Under the pieces are notes generated by a model, which was not told the DNA's origin, did no database searches, and saw only the letters and a list, made by a program, of their open reading frames with translations. This document shows positions 1 to 10,479 of a DNA stretch of 64,000 bases, piece by piece. Position 1 is the stretch's first letter. The number at the start of each line of letters is the position of its first letter. The translations under genes and the position numbers were made by a program. This DNA comes from Crossaster papposus (Eukaryota > Echinodermata > Asteroidea > Velatida > Solasteridae), in NCBI GenBank assembly GCA_037893245.1, contig JBAIAA010000433.1, forward strand, positions 496,001 through 560,000. The letters are read 5' to 3'.

Positions 1-1
1 T

Positions 2-145
2 GGGAGAAATGGGCACTTTAAGAGGGATTGCCCTGAACTAAGCAGTAGTGCACCGACGGGAAACGACTCCGGACCAACCCAGCGGGTCATGGGGAGGTCG
101 TCAATACCAGACCCCAAGCCGGTGGTACAGATCCAGAGAAACTAA
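2..145 (+). CDS. gag: Gag C-terminus with CCHC zinc knuckle (partial)
   Basis: The reading frame from base 2 to the TAA at 143-145 encodes the end of a retrotransposon Gag. Its first residues, GHFKRDCPEL, are the second half of a CCHC zinc knuckle; the first two cysteines lie outside the window. The remaining ~35 residues are polar and low in order, as is usual for a Gag tail. Pol begins about 20 bases later in another frame, so pol expression would need a frameshift or reinitiation. The identification rests on the knuckle and on the pol gene that follows. Confidence 0.7.
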   Translation, partial: GRNGHFKRDCPELSSSAPTGNDSGPTQRVMGRSSIPDPKPVVQIQRN

Positions 146-165
146 AAAATGACGATGGACTTCCA

Positions 166-2289
166 ATGGAGCGGTCCAACCTAATGCCACTGCCAATTGG
201 AGTTGCTTCTTATGGGGTATTTGTGAGAGGCGAGATTGGGACACATTCACTGCCCTTCCTAATAGACACCAGGTCGTCGGAGACACTGATAGACACAAAA
301 GAGTACAACCTAATGGATCGGAAAACCAGACCTATATTGACGCCGGTTGGTGAAGTGATCCGCCAGGCGGATGGGAAACCACTGGCGATAAAAGGAAGTG
401 CTCAGATGAAGATACAGATGGGGGGATATGACGCAGAGGTTGAAGTCCTCGTTGCATCCATCAAAAACCAAGGAATAATTGGCATGAATTACCTGCTGAC
501 CACTGGCTGTGAACTGGACTTAAAGCATCAGAAGTTGAAGATCGGGGGGCGGGTGATCCCGTTACAAGGTAAAGATCAGACAAGCACTTTCAGCTGCCGA
601 GTGCGAGCGGAAAGAACCACCCGAATTCCACCCGGGCATGAGGCCATCATCACGGGTGTTCTGGATGAGAAGAAAGAACTCCACGGATGGGGGGTCATCG
701 AACCAACAGACTGGAGTAAGGTGGCAAGACGAGGTCTGATGGTAGCGAGGGTCCTTGTGGATTCCACGGCAGATAGATACCCGGTGCGCGTGTTTAACCC
801 AAGTACAACAATTGTGATGATAAGTGGAGGTAGTGTATTGGGCACCCTCACATCCACAGCTGACAAGGACATTCAGAGAAGTGATCGTTCTACCATTTTA
901 ATGATGGAAAGAGAGGAAGAAGCAAGAGAGGATAAGGCTGGGCAAGAGCTTCCGGGTCATCTCATCGATTTGTACCACCGGAGTGTTGCGGACTTAACAG
1001 ACAGTCCAGGAAGGGAGAAGGTGAAGAAGCTACTGATCGAGTATCAAGATGTATTTTCGATGGGCCTGGGAGATCTAGGAAAAACCGACCTAGTGCGCCA
1101 CGAGATTAGGACAGATAATACGGGCCCTATACGGCAACGTCCCAGACGTCTCCCTACCTGGCAGCGTCAGAAGGCGGATAATCAGGTACACGACATGCTA
1201 CAGAAGGGGATAATCGAGCCCTCAAATAGCCCATGGGCATCCCCAGTTGTCTTAGTAAAGAAGAAAGATGGATCTACCCGATTCTGCGTCGACTACCGCC
1301 TCCTCAACGAACACACGCTGAAGGATGCGTACCCAATACCCAGGGTGGATGACAGCTTGGATTCACTATCAGGGGCACAGTGGTTTTGCACTCTGGATCT
1401 GGCTAGTGGATACTGGCAGGTGGAACTAGATGAGGACGCCCAGGCCAAATCAGCTTTTGTCACCAGAGGGGGACTGTACCAGTGGAAGGTCATGCCCTTC
1501 GGCCTTTGTAACGCCCCAGCTACATTCGAGAGACTAATGGAGAGAATCCTCTGTGGGTTGCAGTGGGAAACTCTACTACTGTACCTCGACGACATTGTGG
1601 TTTTTGCCAAGACGGTGGATGAGGAAGTGGAGAGACTTGAGGAAGTCTTCCGGAGGCTAAGACAGGCCAACCTCAAACTGAAGCCGAAGAAGTGTAGCCT
1701 CTTCAAACAAGCGGTAGCCTACCTGGGACACGTGATATCCAATGAGGGTGTATCAACGGATCCTGAAAAAGTGAGGGTTGTGGAGGAATGGCCGACACCT
1801 AGGTCAACCAAGGATGTGAGGAGTTTCATCGGGTTAGCCTCTTACTACCGACGCTTCATTCAGGGGTTTGCCAAGATTGCCCAACCATTGCACCGGCTGA
1901 TGGAAAAGAACCGGTTCTTCCTGTGGACAGAGGACTGCGAAGCTGCTTTTAGAAGCCTGAAGAAGCTACTGACAACAGCTCCTATACTAACCTACCCCAA
2001 CGAGGTAGGAGAGTTTGTGTTAGATACAGACGCCAGCAGCACGGGAATTGGAGCTGTCCTATCCCAGAAGCATGATGGTGTTGAGAAAGTGGTCGCATAT
2101 GCTAGCCGCTCCATGTCAAAGCCAGAAAGGAACTATTGTGTAACGAGGCGAGAACTACTAGCTGTTGTGACATTTGTCAAATACTTTCGGCACTACCTGT
2201 ATGGTCGACACTTTGTGATCAGGACCGATCATGGAGCCCTGAGATGGTTGTTAAATTTCCGGGACCCAGAAGGACAACTAGCTAGATGA
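166..2289 (+). CDS. pol: Pol: protease, reverse transcriptase and start of RNase H
   Basis: Residues ~20-125 are a retropepsin-like protease. The active-site triplet expected as DTG reads DTR (D34-T35-R36), which should inactivate it. Reverse transcriptase covers ~290-520, with KDGSTRFCVDYRLLN and the catalytic YLDD at 473-476 (nt 1582-1593). RNase H begins near residue 615 with DTDASSTGIGAV and runs into a TGA at 2287-2289 just after the late H/D motif. The frame continues beyond the stop into integrase without a shift, so the break is a single nonsense change. The ATG at 166 is the first in the track of the frame, but ATGs at 149 and 155 lie nearby and the true start is uncertain. Confidence 0.92.
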   Translation: MERSNLMPLPIGVASYGVFVRGEIGTHSLPFLIDTRSSETLIDTKEYNLMDRKTRPILTPVGEVIRQADGKPLAIKGSAQMKIQMGGYDAEVEVLVASIKNQGIIGMNYLLTTGCELDLKHQKLKIGGRVIPLQGKDQTSTFSCRVRAERTTRIPPGHEAIITGVLDEKKELHGWGVIEPTDWSKVARRGLMVARVLVDSTADRYPVRVFNPSTTIVMISGGSVLGTLTSTADKDIQRSDRSTILMMEREEEAREDKAGQELPGHLIDLYHRSVADLTDSPGREKVKKLLIEYQDVFSMGLGDLGKTDLVRHEIRTDNTGPIRQRPRRLPTWQRQKADNQVHDMLQKGIIEPSNSPWASPVVLVKKKDGSTRFCVDYRLLNEHTLKDAYPIPRVDDSLDSLSGAQWFCTLDLASGYWQVELDEDAQAKSAFVTRGGLYQWKVMPFGLCNAPATFERLMERILCGLQWETLLLYLDDIVVFAKTVDEEVERLEEVFRRLRQANLKLKPKKCSLFKQAVAYLGHVISNEGVSTDPEKVRVVEEWPTPRSTKDVRSFIGLASYYRRFIQGFAKIAQPLHRLMEKNRFFLWTEDCEAAFRSLKKLLTTAPILTYPNEVGEFVLDTDASSTGIGAVLSQKHDGVEKVVAYASRSMSKPERNYCVTRRELLAVVTFVKYFRHYLYGRHFVIRTDHGALRWLLNFRDPEGQLAR

Positions 2290-3339
2290 ATGGAGATCTT
2301 GAGTGAATATGACATCACGATCCAACATCGACCAGGTCGGGTTCACCAGAATGCCGATGCGCTCTCTCGCATGCCATGCAAGCAGTGTGGAAGAGAAATG
2401 GGGCAGAGCGAAGAGGACCAGAAGGAGAGGGCTGGAACGAATCTTCAAGAAGATTCTCCCATCGCCGCTGATCTTAGGGGGAAGGAAAAGCAAAACGAAA
2501 TAGAAGGGGAAGATCTAGGCCAACAAAGTGTGCTGGAGGCAGCAGGAAAAGCAGATCGTGGGACGAGGATGATAAGTCTTTCACCGAGATGGACACTGAA
2601 AGAACTAAGGGAGAAGCAGTTAGATGACACCACGATTGGGCCTATCATGAGAGCTAAGGAGAAAGGGGGAAACAGACCAGAATGGGAAGCTCTCTCCACG
2701 GAGTCAGCACCAACCAAAACATATTGGGCCCAGTGGCAGCAGCTGAAGATGCAACAGGGAGTGCTGTGTCGACGCTTTGAAACAGATGACGGGGGGCAAT
2801 GCAAGTTGCAAGTGATTTTTCCGTCATGTATGCGGGAAAGTGTCCTAGATGAACTTCATGATAGCAAGACAGCATGTCACCAAGGAGTGCGCAAAACCCT
2901 ACACAAGGTCCGACAAAGGTACTACTGGGTAGGGGTGTCGGCCGATGTGCGTTCAAAAGTACGACAATGCATAGTGTGTGCAAGAAGGAAATCGCCAGGC
3001 AAGAAACCCCGGGCTCCCCTTCAGCAATACACAGTAGGCGCACCGATGGAGAGAATTGCCCTGGACGTGATTGGTCCCCTGCCCAGGAGCGACAGAGGCA
3101 ATGCGTATATACTGGTCGTAGGAGATCCATTTACAAAGTGGATTGAGGCGTACGCACTGCCAGACCAGAAGGCACCAACCATAGCGGAAACTCTAGTGGA
3201 GCAATTTATCTGCAGATATGGCTGTCCAAAGGAAATCCACAGCGACCAAGGCACGAACTTTCAGTCTGCCGTTTTCAGAGAAGTGTGCAGATTGTTAGGG
3301 ATCGACCAGACGAGAACTTGCCCATTCAACCCTTATTAA
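2290..3339 (+). pseudogene. pol: Pol continued: RNase H tail and truncated integrase
   Basis: This is the same frame as the preceding pol segment, separated from it only by the TGA at 2287-2289. It opens with the RNase H/connection end (YDITIQHRPGRVHQNADALS). After an acidic linker comes the integrase zinc domain, with H190, H197, C227 and C230. Catalytic core Asp residues lie at ~259 (ALDVIGPLP) and ~319 (HSDQGTNF). The frame ends at CPFNPY, before the catalytic Glu and the C-terminal domain, so the integrase is incomplete and cannot be active. Confidence 0.9.
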
Positions 3340-3345
3340 TTAATT

Positions 3346-3474
3346 AAGTAAAGAGTAAATTAAGTCAATGTACAACGCAGGGGTGCCACTCCTATAAAAA
3401 ACAGTAACTTTAGGGGAACCACTTTGCCAAAAATCCCATTGTAAACTAAAAAGGATGAATAAAAACAAAGTAAA
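3346..3474. other. Short AT-rich junction between two dead retroelements
   Basis: Joins the cut end of the Ty3 element to the Penelope-like fragment. It has no open frame and no recognisable repeat. The boundary on each side is judged from where coding similarity stops. Confidence 0.4.
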
Positions 3475-4490
3475 ATTTCACTCCTCTACACATGCGTTCC
3501 TCGAGGTCACTCATGAAAAGGCATGCAAAGGAGGGTGCCATGCGAGTACCCATTACAGTGCCATGTACCTGTAGATAGTGCTTATCTAGGAATGACAAAT
3601 TATTCTTCGTTAGTACAAGTTTCATGAGGGCGCGAATGTCACTTATGGGAGTGGTCGTGTGTCCTGCCCTAGCTAGGGGCATGGAACAGGCACGAATATC
3701 TTCTCCGTGTGGTATGTTGGTGTACAATGATGAGACGTCAAAAGTCCCAATGATGGCCGTTCTGGAAATCTGGTCCTTGATTCCTTCAAGCTTGCGCAGG
3801 AAGTCTGCGGTGTCATGGATGTATGATGGAATCCTAGGGACAGGGGGTTTAAGAAAACTGTCAATAAACTGAGAGATGTGTTCCGTGGGCGAGTTATTAC
3901 CCGAAACGATGGGCCTACCAGGGTTACCAGTCTTGTGAATCTTGGGGAGAAGATAGAACCTAGCAGTTCTACAGTCCGTTGGTGAAAGCAATTTGTGAGC
4001 TTTCTTTGGTCACGTGATCGCATGTTATCCAGAAACTGCTGTATCTCTCGAGAGAATGCACCTGTGGGATCAGAGTCAAGGCCGATATAGTTAGTATGGT
4101 TGTCCAACTGGCGGTGGGCCTCGTCGATGTACTGCTGACGATCCATATGATGACCACGGCTGAGCCTTTATCAGCTGGCTTGATGGTGATGTCAGTACGA
4201 GAACGCAAAGCAGTGAGTGCAAGGCGCTCTTCTCTAGGGAGGTTATCATGGGTCCTGAGGGGAAAGTTACCAGGGTTAGTGACATGGGTATTGACAACTT
4301 GAACGTATGTCTCAAGGGCTGGTACACGATTCTTGGAGGGTACCCATGCGCTCTTGACACGGAAGGGTTGTGGGTCACAAGGGTCGGAATCAAGAAAAAA
4401 ATCACGGAGACGGATCCTACGATAGTATTCCGTGAGATCTTGGCTGATCGAGCTGTACCTGGTTCACAGGGCTGGGATTGAGACAACAGT
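3475..4490 (-). pseudogene. Penelope-like element reverse transcriptase fragment
   Basis: Read on the minus strand, the order is TDITIKPADKGSAVVI (near 4205-4155), MDRQQYIDEAHRQLDN (from 4146), then FYLLPKIHKTGNPGRPIVSG and FDVSSLYTNIPHGE, and finally VMGTRMAPSFACLFM near 3500. These are the conserved blocks of Penelope-like reverse transcriptases, which are telomerase-related and primed without a LINE-type endonuclease. At least two frameshifts are present, near 4150 and near 4005. The gene stops before the catalytic xDD block and before any GIY-YIG endonuclease, so it is 3'-truncated. Its N-terminal side ends where the LINE tail begins at 4491. Confidence 0.82.
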
Positions 4491-4516
4491 TCATAGTTCA
4501 TAGTTCATAGTTCATT
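4491..4516 (-). repeat. LINE 3' tail, heptamer repeat
   Basis: On the plus strand ttcatag is repeated three to four times. On the LINE sense strand this is a (ctatgaa)n tail after a ~350-base 3' UTR. Short repeated 3' tails of this sort end CR1-type elements and mark the point where reverse transcription began. Confidence 0.7.
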
Positions 4517-4890
4517 TTATTTCCACAATATCAAATATTATCAAGAACACAGAAGAGAGTCTTAATTTACAAAATGTAATTAAATCGAACATATAGTAAT
4601 ATTGTGGAGGGGCTCATTATGAAGCAAAGCTTATAAGCATGGCCCCTAGCATACACATGCATTGAGGCCTAAGGGGGAAATGTTAATAAAAACTGCAAAA
4701 CTACTGTAAATAGGACTCAATGCATGGCATGTACATGTACAATAAGGAAAGTTACATAATACACGTACACTCGGACACTAACAATAGACAAGGAATGGAC
4801 AGACTAACAGGTCAGCAAGAGGTTATAGCAATGTACATCTACTACATTATAGGGATTTGACGTTTAATTACAATGATTCAACAATTAGAT

Positions 4891-6568
4891 TCAACAGTAG
4901 GATTTCAGCAAGACAGATTTAAACCCACGTTTAAAAATGGAGAGATTTGTATATGTTTTAAGTTGTTCATCAAATGAGTTCCAAAGTCTGGGTCCCTCAT
5001 ATTTAATAGTTTTATGAGCAAAAGAAGTGCGAGTAAATGGGATGTGAAAGTTGGAAGCTTGACGAGTAAAATGAGTATGAATTTCACGATTCCGAGTAAA
5101 TATACTCTGAATTGTTAATGGTAAAGTATTACAGGTGGATTGATACATAAGGGACCCAAGCTGATGGTTATATACATCTTTGCATTTTAAAATCCTATGT
5201 TTAACAAAAAGAGGGTCCAAGTGCGTACACAAATCTACATAATTAATTAAACGTAAAGCCCGTTTCTGTAAAAGGAGTAGCCTGTTTAAATTTGTGACAG
5301 AACTATTCCCCCATGCAAGAATTCCATAATTAAGATATGATAAAATTAAAGTATTATACAGAGATTCAAGAACTGGTTCAGAAAAAAAATGTTTGATCCT
5401 ATTTATCACACCAACATTCCTGGCAACAATTTTACACACATTGTTAATATGAAATTTCCATGTTAATCCAGAATCAATCAACAGTCCCAGGAATTTACAA
5501 CAGTCGGTCTTGTTAATGATGACATTATTAATTTCTACATCACCAGGAAGGTCACTAATAGAATTACTGAACAGCATATAGTTGGTTTTACTAATATTGA
5601 GGGACAACTTATTAACGTTGAACCAATTTGCAACAGATTTGAGTTCAGTGTTGACTGTATCAATAAGATATCTGGGGTTACTATGTGAAACAAATACATT
5701 TGAATCATCTGCAAATAATATAAACGAAAGTACGTTAGAACATTTTGTAAAATCATTAATATATATTAAAAAAAGTAATTAAAAAAAGTAATGGTCCAAG
5801 AATTGATCCTTGGGGTACACCATATGTTAATTCCTTATATTTTGAATTACTACCATCGATAGACACATATTGAGATCGATTAGATAGGTAATTCTTAAAC
5901 CACTCTAGGGAAGTTCCACGAATGCCATAAAAAGAAAGTTTGTACAATAAAATATTATGGTCGATTGTATCAAATGCCTTTGACAGATCGAGGAACATCC
6001 CTATAGTGTGTTTCGAGTCATCAATTGCATTGGAAACTTTGTCTATAAAATCAAGAAGAGCATGAGTAGTAGAATGTTTACTACGAAATCCAAATTGTGA
6101 ACTTGTCAAGATATCAAATTTATCCAAAAAACGTACAGTACGGACATAAACGCATTTTTCAAAAATCTTAGAAAAGCATGTGAGGACAGAGATAGGTCTG
6201 TAGTTATTGACACAATTAGGATCTCCCTTTTTAAAAACTGGAATAACTTTAGCAATTTTTATTTGTGAAGGAACATTACCAGTTAAAAATGAGGCATTAA
6301 CAATGTGAGCAAGTGGCTTACATATGGCATTAATAGAATTCTTAATAATAGATATATTAATCGAGTCATGACCAGAGCTTTTCTTATTTTGCAAATTATG
6401 AACAATATCAACTATCTCATATTCAGTGGTCGGAACAAAGAATAAAGAATTTGGATTAGGATGAATCAGATAATCTGTAAAACTACTAGATGGGCGAGTA
6501 GATTGAATGTCACTTGCAAGATTAGGTCCTATGTTTACAAAGTAATCATTAATACGTTTGAGGCAATT
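4891..6568 (-). pseudogene. LINE A reverse transcriptase half
   Basis: On the minus strand this starts at about 6565 with INDYFVNIGPNLASDIQ. It continues through KKSSGHDSINIS, VIPVFKKGDPNCVNNYRPIS, FLDLSKAFDTIDHN and YGVPQGSILGPLLF. The catalytic FADD is at 5701-5715. The thumb and C-terminal region end with GPRLWNSFDEQL at 4891. All core RT blocks are visible. A small T/A-rich duplication near 5770-5785 shifts the frame between GPLLF and YIND, so no full-length product can be made. Proteins read on the opposite strand here are shadows. Confidence 0.88.
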
Positions 6569-6865
6569 AAAGATTCAAATGATTTATCCCCGCTGGACAA
6601 TTTGGAAGGCTTTGACGGAACTAGAGTTTGGTCAATTCAGGTCACTCCCCTTGTGGTCGGATTGATTTATGGATATGAACTAGTTCAGTCTTGGCTTGAT
6701 ACTATAACCTCAATTCGAGCACTCAGCCAGTCTCACTTTAGTTCGAGCAGCCGAGCTGTTTAGATGTAGAAATTTCGTCTTGCAAAAAATTATTATTTCT
6801 TTTTGCGAAGTATCATTAAATTGTTTCTTGCCGATAAGTTCGCCAAGAAGTTTTTTGGCGTTAAT

Positions 6866-7908
6866 ATGCCCCGTACCCAGTCGAAGCGACGGGTTGCCTC
6901 TGGGCCGGTGGATGGAGCCAAGCGGCCGCGGGGACGGCCTCGTTCGTCCTCCCGGCAGGATGCTGTCGTCGGTGGAGGCGATGCAAGTTTAGTCGAGCCA
7001 CGGGCTGCACCGACGGCAGCAGGTATTGAATACCCGTTGGATACGGCAGGCCCTGTCAGCAGCGATGGAGGCCCAATTGTTGCACCATCCACCATCAGTC
7101 GGCCCGGAGGTGACTCGTCCACGACTTTGGAGTCGGGTAAGTCCACGGCTATTATGACTAATTATGAGGAATCAACGCCTCAACCAATTATTTCCACTAG
7201 TGTTCAGTCCATTTGCCCGTTCTTATCCATTACAACGGCCCCGTCTTCTGATAGTGCAAATTTAACTAGTGTTTGCGACGACTTGGGGTCGGGGGTCCCT
7301 CAAAGTGTGAAGGAGAAAATTTGGAAAGGGGAGTTCGTGGAGTTTGGAGCTCTTTGGAAGTCGGCATATGGTCCGGGCTTTGACAATTCTGTGGGTGACA
7401 CGGTTTTTATGGTTGGGTCTAATGATTTGCTTGGCAGATTCGTCCGCATAAACATGCTCCCCAGATAACATCGGTGGAGCAGTGGACATCTGCCTTTCTG
7501 GTTTTTGCTTCAATTTACTTAATGCGCCAACCTAGCCATGCACGCCAGTTGCTTAAGTATGCTGATTCTATCCGTTGTGCTGCCTCCAGACACTCTGGAT
7601 ATGGCTGGCGCGATTATGATACACAGTTTCGCTTGCGACAGGCGCGTATGCCATCCCGATCCTGGGCGAGCATTGACGCCGAGTTATGGTTGACATTGCT
7701 CGGCGCACATAGCCAACAACATTTTTTTCGAGCCTACCAGCAGCGCGACCGTGCCCAAGCGAACACCTGGTCCGGATTCGGGCCAGGTCGCCGTCCCAAT
7801 GCCGGCGGTCAACAATACCCATGCAACGATTTTTAATCGCGGGAAATGCCTCCGCTCCAACTGCCGGTTTGCGCACCGTTGCTCCACCTGTCAATATTGC
7901 TGAATATG
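6866..7908 (+). pseudogene. Gag-like protein of YR element with C-terminal CCCH finger
   Basis: The ATG at 6866 opens a basic, disordered N-terminus (MPRTQSKRRVASG, then KRPRGRPRSS). The conserved core follows: KEKIWKGEFVEFGALW, then EQWTSAFLVFASIYL and GYGWRDYDTQFRLRQAR. The protein ends in a zinc finger of pattern C-x7-C-x4-C-x3-H (CLRSNCRFAH) near 7870. Frames change near 7462 and again at the T run near 7833, so the gene is broken. I associate this core with the Gag-like ORF of DIRS/Ngaro-type elements and have not confirmed it by search. The last codons run straight into the satellite array. Confidence 0.65.
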
Positions 7909-8697
7909 ATTGCTGTTTGCGTCACCAACTGTGACAATATTGCTGACAATATTGCTGAATATGATTGCTGTTTGCGTCACAAACTGTGACAATGTTGCCG
8001 AATATAATTACTGTTTGCGTCACCAACTGTGACAATATTGCTGAATATGATTGCTGTTTGCGTCACAACCTGTGACAATATTGCTGAATATGATTGCTGT
8101 TTGCGTCACAAACTGTGACAATGTTGCTGAATATCATTGCTGTTTGCGTCACAACCTGTGACAATATTGCTGAATATCATTGCTGTTTGCGTCACAAACT
8201 GTGACAATGTTGCTGAATATAATTGCTGTTTGCGTCACCAACTGAGACAATATTGCTAAATACAATTGCTGTTTGCGTCACCATATGTGACCATACATGT
8301 ATTGCTGAATATAATTGCTGTTTGCGTCACAAACTGTGACACTATTGCTGAATATCATTGCCGTTTGCGTCACAAACTGTGACACTATTGCTGAATATAA
8401 ATTGCTGTTTGCGTCACCAACTGTGACAATATTGCTGAATATGAATGCTATTTGCGTCACAAACTGTGACAATATTGCTGAATATAATTGCTGTTTGCGT
8501 CACCAACTGTGACAATGTTGCTGAATATAATTACTGTTTGCGTCACCAACTGTGACAATATTGCTGAATATAATTGCTGTTTGCGTCACCAACTGTGACA
8601 AGATTGCTGAATATAATTGCTGTTTGCGTCACAAACTGTGACAATATTGCTGACTATAATTGCTGTTTGAGTCACCAACTGTGGCAATATTGCTGAT
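7890..8697 (+). repeat. 43-bp minisatellite, about 18 copies
   Basis: The unit is approximately gtttgcgtcacaaactgtga followed by caatattgctgaatataattgct. It carries a perfect inverted core, gtcac-aaact-gtgac, in most units. Units differ by a few substitutions, mainly cacaa/cacca and gaatatca/gaatataa. The array sits exactly where a YR retroelement should carry its reverse transcriptase. A second block of the same unit lies at 10028-10230. Confidence 0.95.
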
Positions 8698-8700
8698 TAT

Positions 8701-9078
8701 CGCCCTTGCCCCTCACACGCGTTTATTATATCAGCGGGCTTTGCGTCTTTTCCAATGGTTTAGTGCAAACCATGGGTTTGATGATGCTGGGTGCCCCTCC
8801 CTGCAGCATCTAGTCTAGTTTTCGCATTCATTAGCCTACTTCCTATGCATCTAGTATTTCTTCGAAATTGCAATTGCTGAGTTCAGGGTCTTTTGCGAGA
8901 CGCCCTTGCCCCTCGCACGCGTTTATTATATCAGCGGGCGTTGCGTTTTTTCCAATGGTTTAGTGCAAACCATGGGTTTGATGCCGCTAGGTGCCCCCTG
9001 CAGCAGCAAGTTCAGTTTTTGCATTCATTGCTTCCTATGTATCTGGTATTTCTTCGAAATTGCAATTGCTGAGTTACC
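8701..9078 (+). repeat. Tandem duplication, period 200 bp
   Basis: The segment beginning cgcccttgcccctcacacgc at 8701 recurs at 8901 with few changes, through ttcgaaattgcaattgctga. Each copy encodes the N-terminal core-binding part of the tyrosine recombinase, so the recombinase gene has a duplicated start. The first copy has two in-frame stops. Confidence 0.9.
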
Positions 9079-9214
9079 CCGATGTGTGTACAACCAAGTT
9101 TGAACGACCACAGTTCACAGCGGTACTTCGTTGTGCACTTGACTTTATAGGGCTTCATGGTGACAGATTTACAGCCCGTTCATTTTGCATTGGCGCGGCG
9201 ACTGCTGCAATTTA
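8897..9214 (+). pseudogene. Tyrosine recombinase remnant
   Basis: In one frame, ALAPRTRLLYQRALRFFQWF matches the SAM-like core-binding domain of tyrosine recombinases. A shifted frame gives FIGLHGDRFTARSFCIGAATAA (~9148-9213), the region of the HxxR box. There the expected His-Ser-Phe-Arg reads RSFC, so two catalytic positions appear lost. The middle of the catalytic domain is deleted and the nucleophilic Tyr region is not visible. It would have integrated the circular cDNA of the YR element. It is clearly inactive. Confidence 0.65.
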
Positions 9215-9369
9215 ACTACTAATGATGAGTATTAGCACTGATGGGTTCTTAATTTCTTTATCTTTCCCAAATTGCATGAGCTTTCATCCCTGACAAGCCG
9301 ACTCTGGGGGTAATTGGCGACGAGTCACTTAATTGGTGCGCCCGAGTTAATTGGTGCGCCCGAGTTGCA

Positions 9370-9730
9370 CGGTCGTCGCCCTGGGGGGAGAGGCTTCACC
9401 AGCTGGCCCACATCAACTGGATGGGACGCCTGGGACTGACGATGGACCAGTACCCCGATTTTCTGATGGAGGCTTGGTCAGCTGAGGTCGAATTGCCGGA
9501 CTTTGTAATCATTTAGGTCGGGACCAATGACCTGGTATCACGCTGATGGCTTCCACCTAACTTATGCAGGTTGCTCTGCTATTCTGAGCAACCTTTGTCA
9601 CGCCCCATTCATTCTGAGGCTATTTGGCGGCGGTCATGCCGCGATCCTCTCCTTTCGCAACATGTCCGTTTGGCGGAAATTGCATTCCATAGCGCAAATA
9701 GGCCTCAAAAATTGGCCAATAAAACCTTAA
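9370..9730 (+). pseudogene. SGNH-hydrolase-like ORF remnant
   Basis: Conserved pieces lie in different frames. LPDFVII followed by a stop and VGTNDLV (~9495-9535) resembles the SGNH block with Gly and Asn. HADGFHLTYAG (~9538-9570) resembles the final Asp-x-x-His block. Hydrolase/esterase ORFs of this type accompany some Ngaro/DIRS elements, where their role is unknown. The catalytic Ser block at the start is not recognisable. The call depends partly on the neighbouring YR genes. Confidence 0.5.
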
Positions 9731-10027
9731 TTTAAGAGGCTTCAGGGAATTGGCGGCAAAAGCACTTAACCCTCTTTCTTTGTCGGTTCCAAGATGAAAT
9801 CGGAACACGGTGGTTACAGTCCCTATATGTTTACCACATTCGCTGATTGATATTTTGATTATTGCATTTCTTACTTATTGCCGACGATAATAATAGCTTA
9901 AGGTATTGCTTGTGCTATGCCACTACGGGATTGATTAATGGTTTTATATGATATGGTTTGCATTGATAAAATGTTATAATGTTGCTTGCTAATGCGTATT
10001 GCATCGTATGTGGATATGGTAATTGCA
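9731..10027. other. YR element 3' non-coding segment
   Basis: AT-rich sequence between the hydrolase remnant and the second satellite block. I see no gene or repeat in it. Confidence 0.4.
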
Positions 10028-10230
10028 GATCGGTGTCACAAACTGTGACATCATTGCTAAATGTAATTGCTGTTTGCGTCACAAACTGTGACAATATTGC
10101 TGAATATAAATTGCTGTTTGCGTCACGAACTGTGACAATATTGCTGAATGTAATTGCTGTTTGCGTCACAAACTGTGTCAATATTGCTGAATATAATTGA
10201 TATTTGCGTCACCAACTGTGACAATATTGC
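10028..10230 (+). repeat. Second block of the 43-bp minisatellite
   Basis: About 4.5 copies of the unit found at 7890-8697, again with gtcac-aaact-gtgac cores. Its position near the 3' end of the YR element suggests that the internal array grew from, or was copied to, a terminal repeat of the element. Confidence 0.9.
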
Positions 10231-10383
10231 TGTTCCCCGACATCAGCTTCGGACGGGAACAAACTGTGATAATTGTGTAATATAATATTGCTGTCCTGTG
10301 CTACCCGCTTCGGGCTCGGACAAACTGTCATTACATTGCTTGCATTGCTGTCCCGTGCTATCATAGCTTCGAGCTGGGACAGC
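10231..10383 (+). other. Three successive hairpins at the 3' end of the YR element
   Basis: Hairpins lie at 10231-10261 (tgttccc...gggaaca), 10292-10322 (tgtcc...cggaca) and 10347-10383 (gctgtccc...gggacagc). Each has gcttcg near the tip, and the first two are followed by caaactgt. They look like variants of the satellite unit in which the gtcac/gtgac stem is replaced by a longer stem. A structured RNA end is one possible role. Confidence 0.6.
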
Positions 10384-10479
10384 GCTTACAACAATAAACG
10401 GCTGCTTGGCCACACGCAACAAAAATATATTACCAGTGCTAGATTCTGTATGTCCGGTCTTGCCACATGTGGGGATAAA

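Larger units (their letters stand above)
1..3345 (+). mobile_element. Ty3-type LTR retrotransposon, truncated at both ends
   Basis: The order gag zinc knuckle, aspartic protease, reverse transcriptase, RNase H, integrase is that of Ty3/mdg4 elements. The window starts inside gag. The 3' side stops abruptly inside the integrase core near 3335, where AT-rich unrelated sequence begins, so the rest of integrase and the 3' LTR are missing here. No LTR or primer-binding site is visible. A TGA stop inside RNase H and an altered protease active site show the copy is dead. Sequence on the far side of the truncation belongs to a Penelope-like element, so a later rearrangement probably removed the end. 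Confidence 0.93.
6569..10479 (+). mobile_element. YR (DIRS/Ngaro-like) retroelement derivative inserted in LINE A
   Basis: Three degraded genes occur in order: a Gag-like protein with a CCCH finger, a tyrosine recombinase and an SGNH-type hydrolase. That set is known from DIRS/Ngaro YR retroelements. No reverse transcriptase is visible; a 43-bp satellite occupies the space. Near its ends the insert carries short inverted words, tttatcccc at 6584 and its complement at 10471-10479. The LINE is interrupted at gcaatt (6563-6568), and gcaatt recurs at 10480-10485 where the LINE resumes. Classical YR elements do not make target duplications, so this 6-base repeat may be chance homology. Confidence 0.75.

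Noticed and set aside
1293..1706. Protein on the strand opposite reverse transcriptase
   Set aside because: A shadow of the Ty3 RT frame with no domain. The same applies to 576-872, 2445-3254 and other antisense frames here.
7890..8697. CRISPR-like array (repeats with a palindromic core)
   Set aside because: Units are contiguous 43-bp repeats with no unique spacers, in eukaryotic retroelement sequence. It is a minisatellite.
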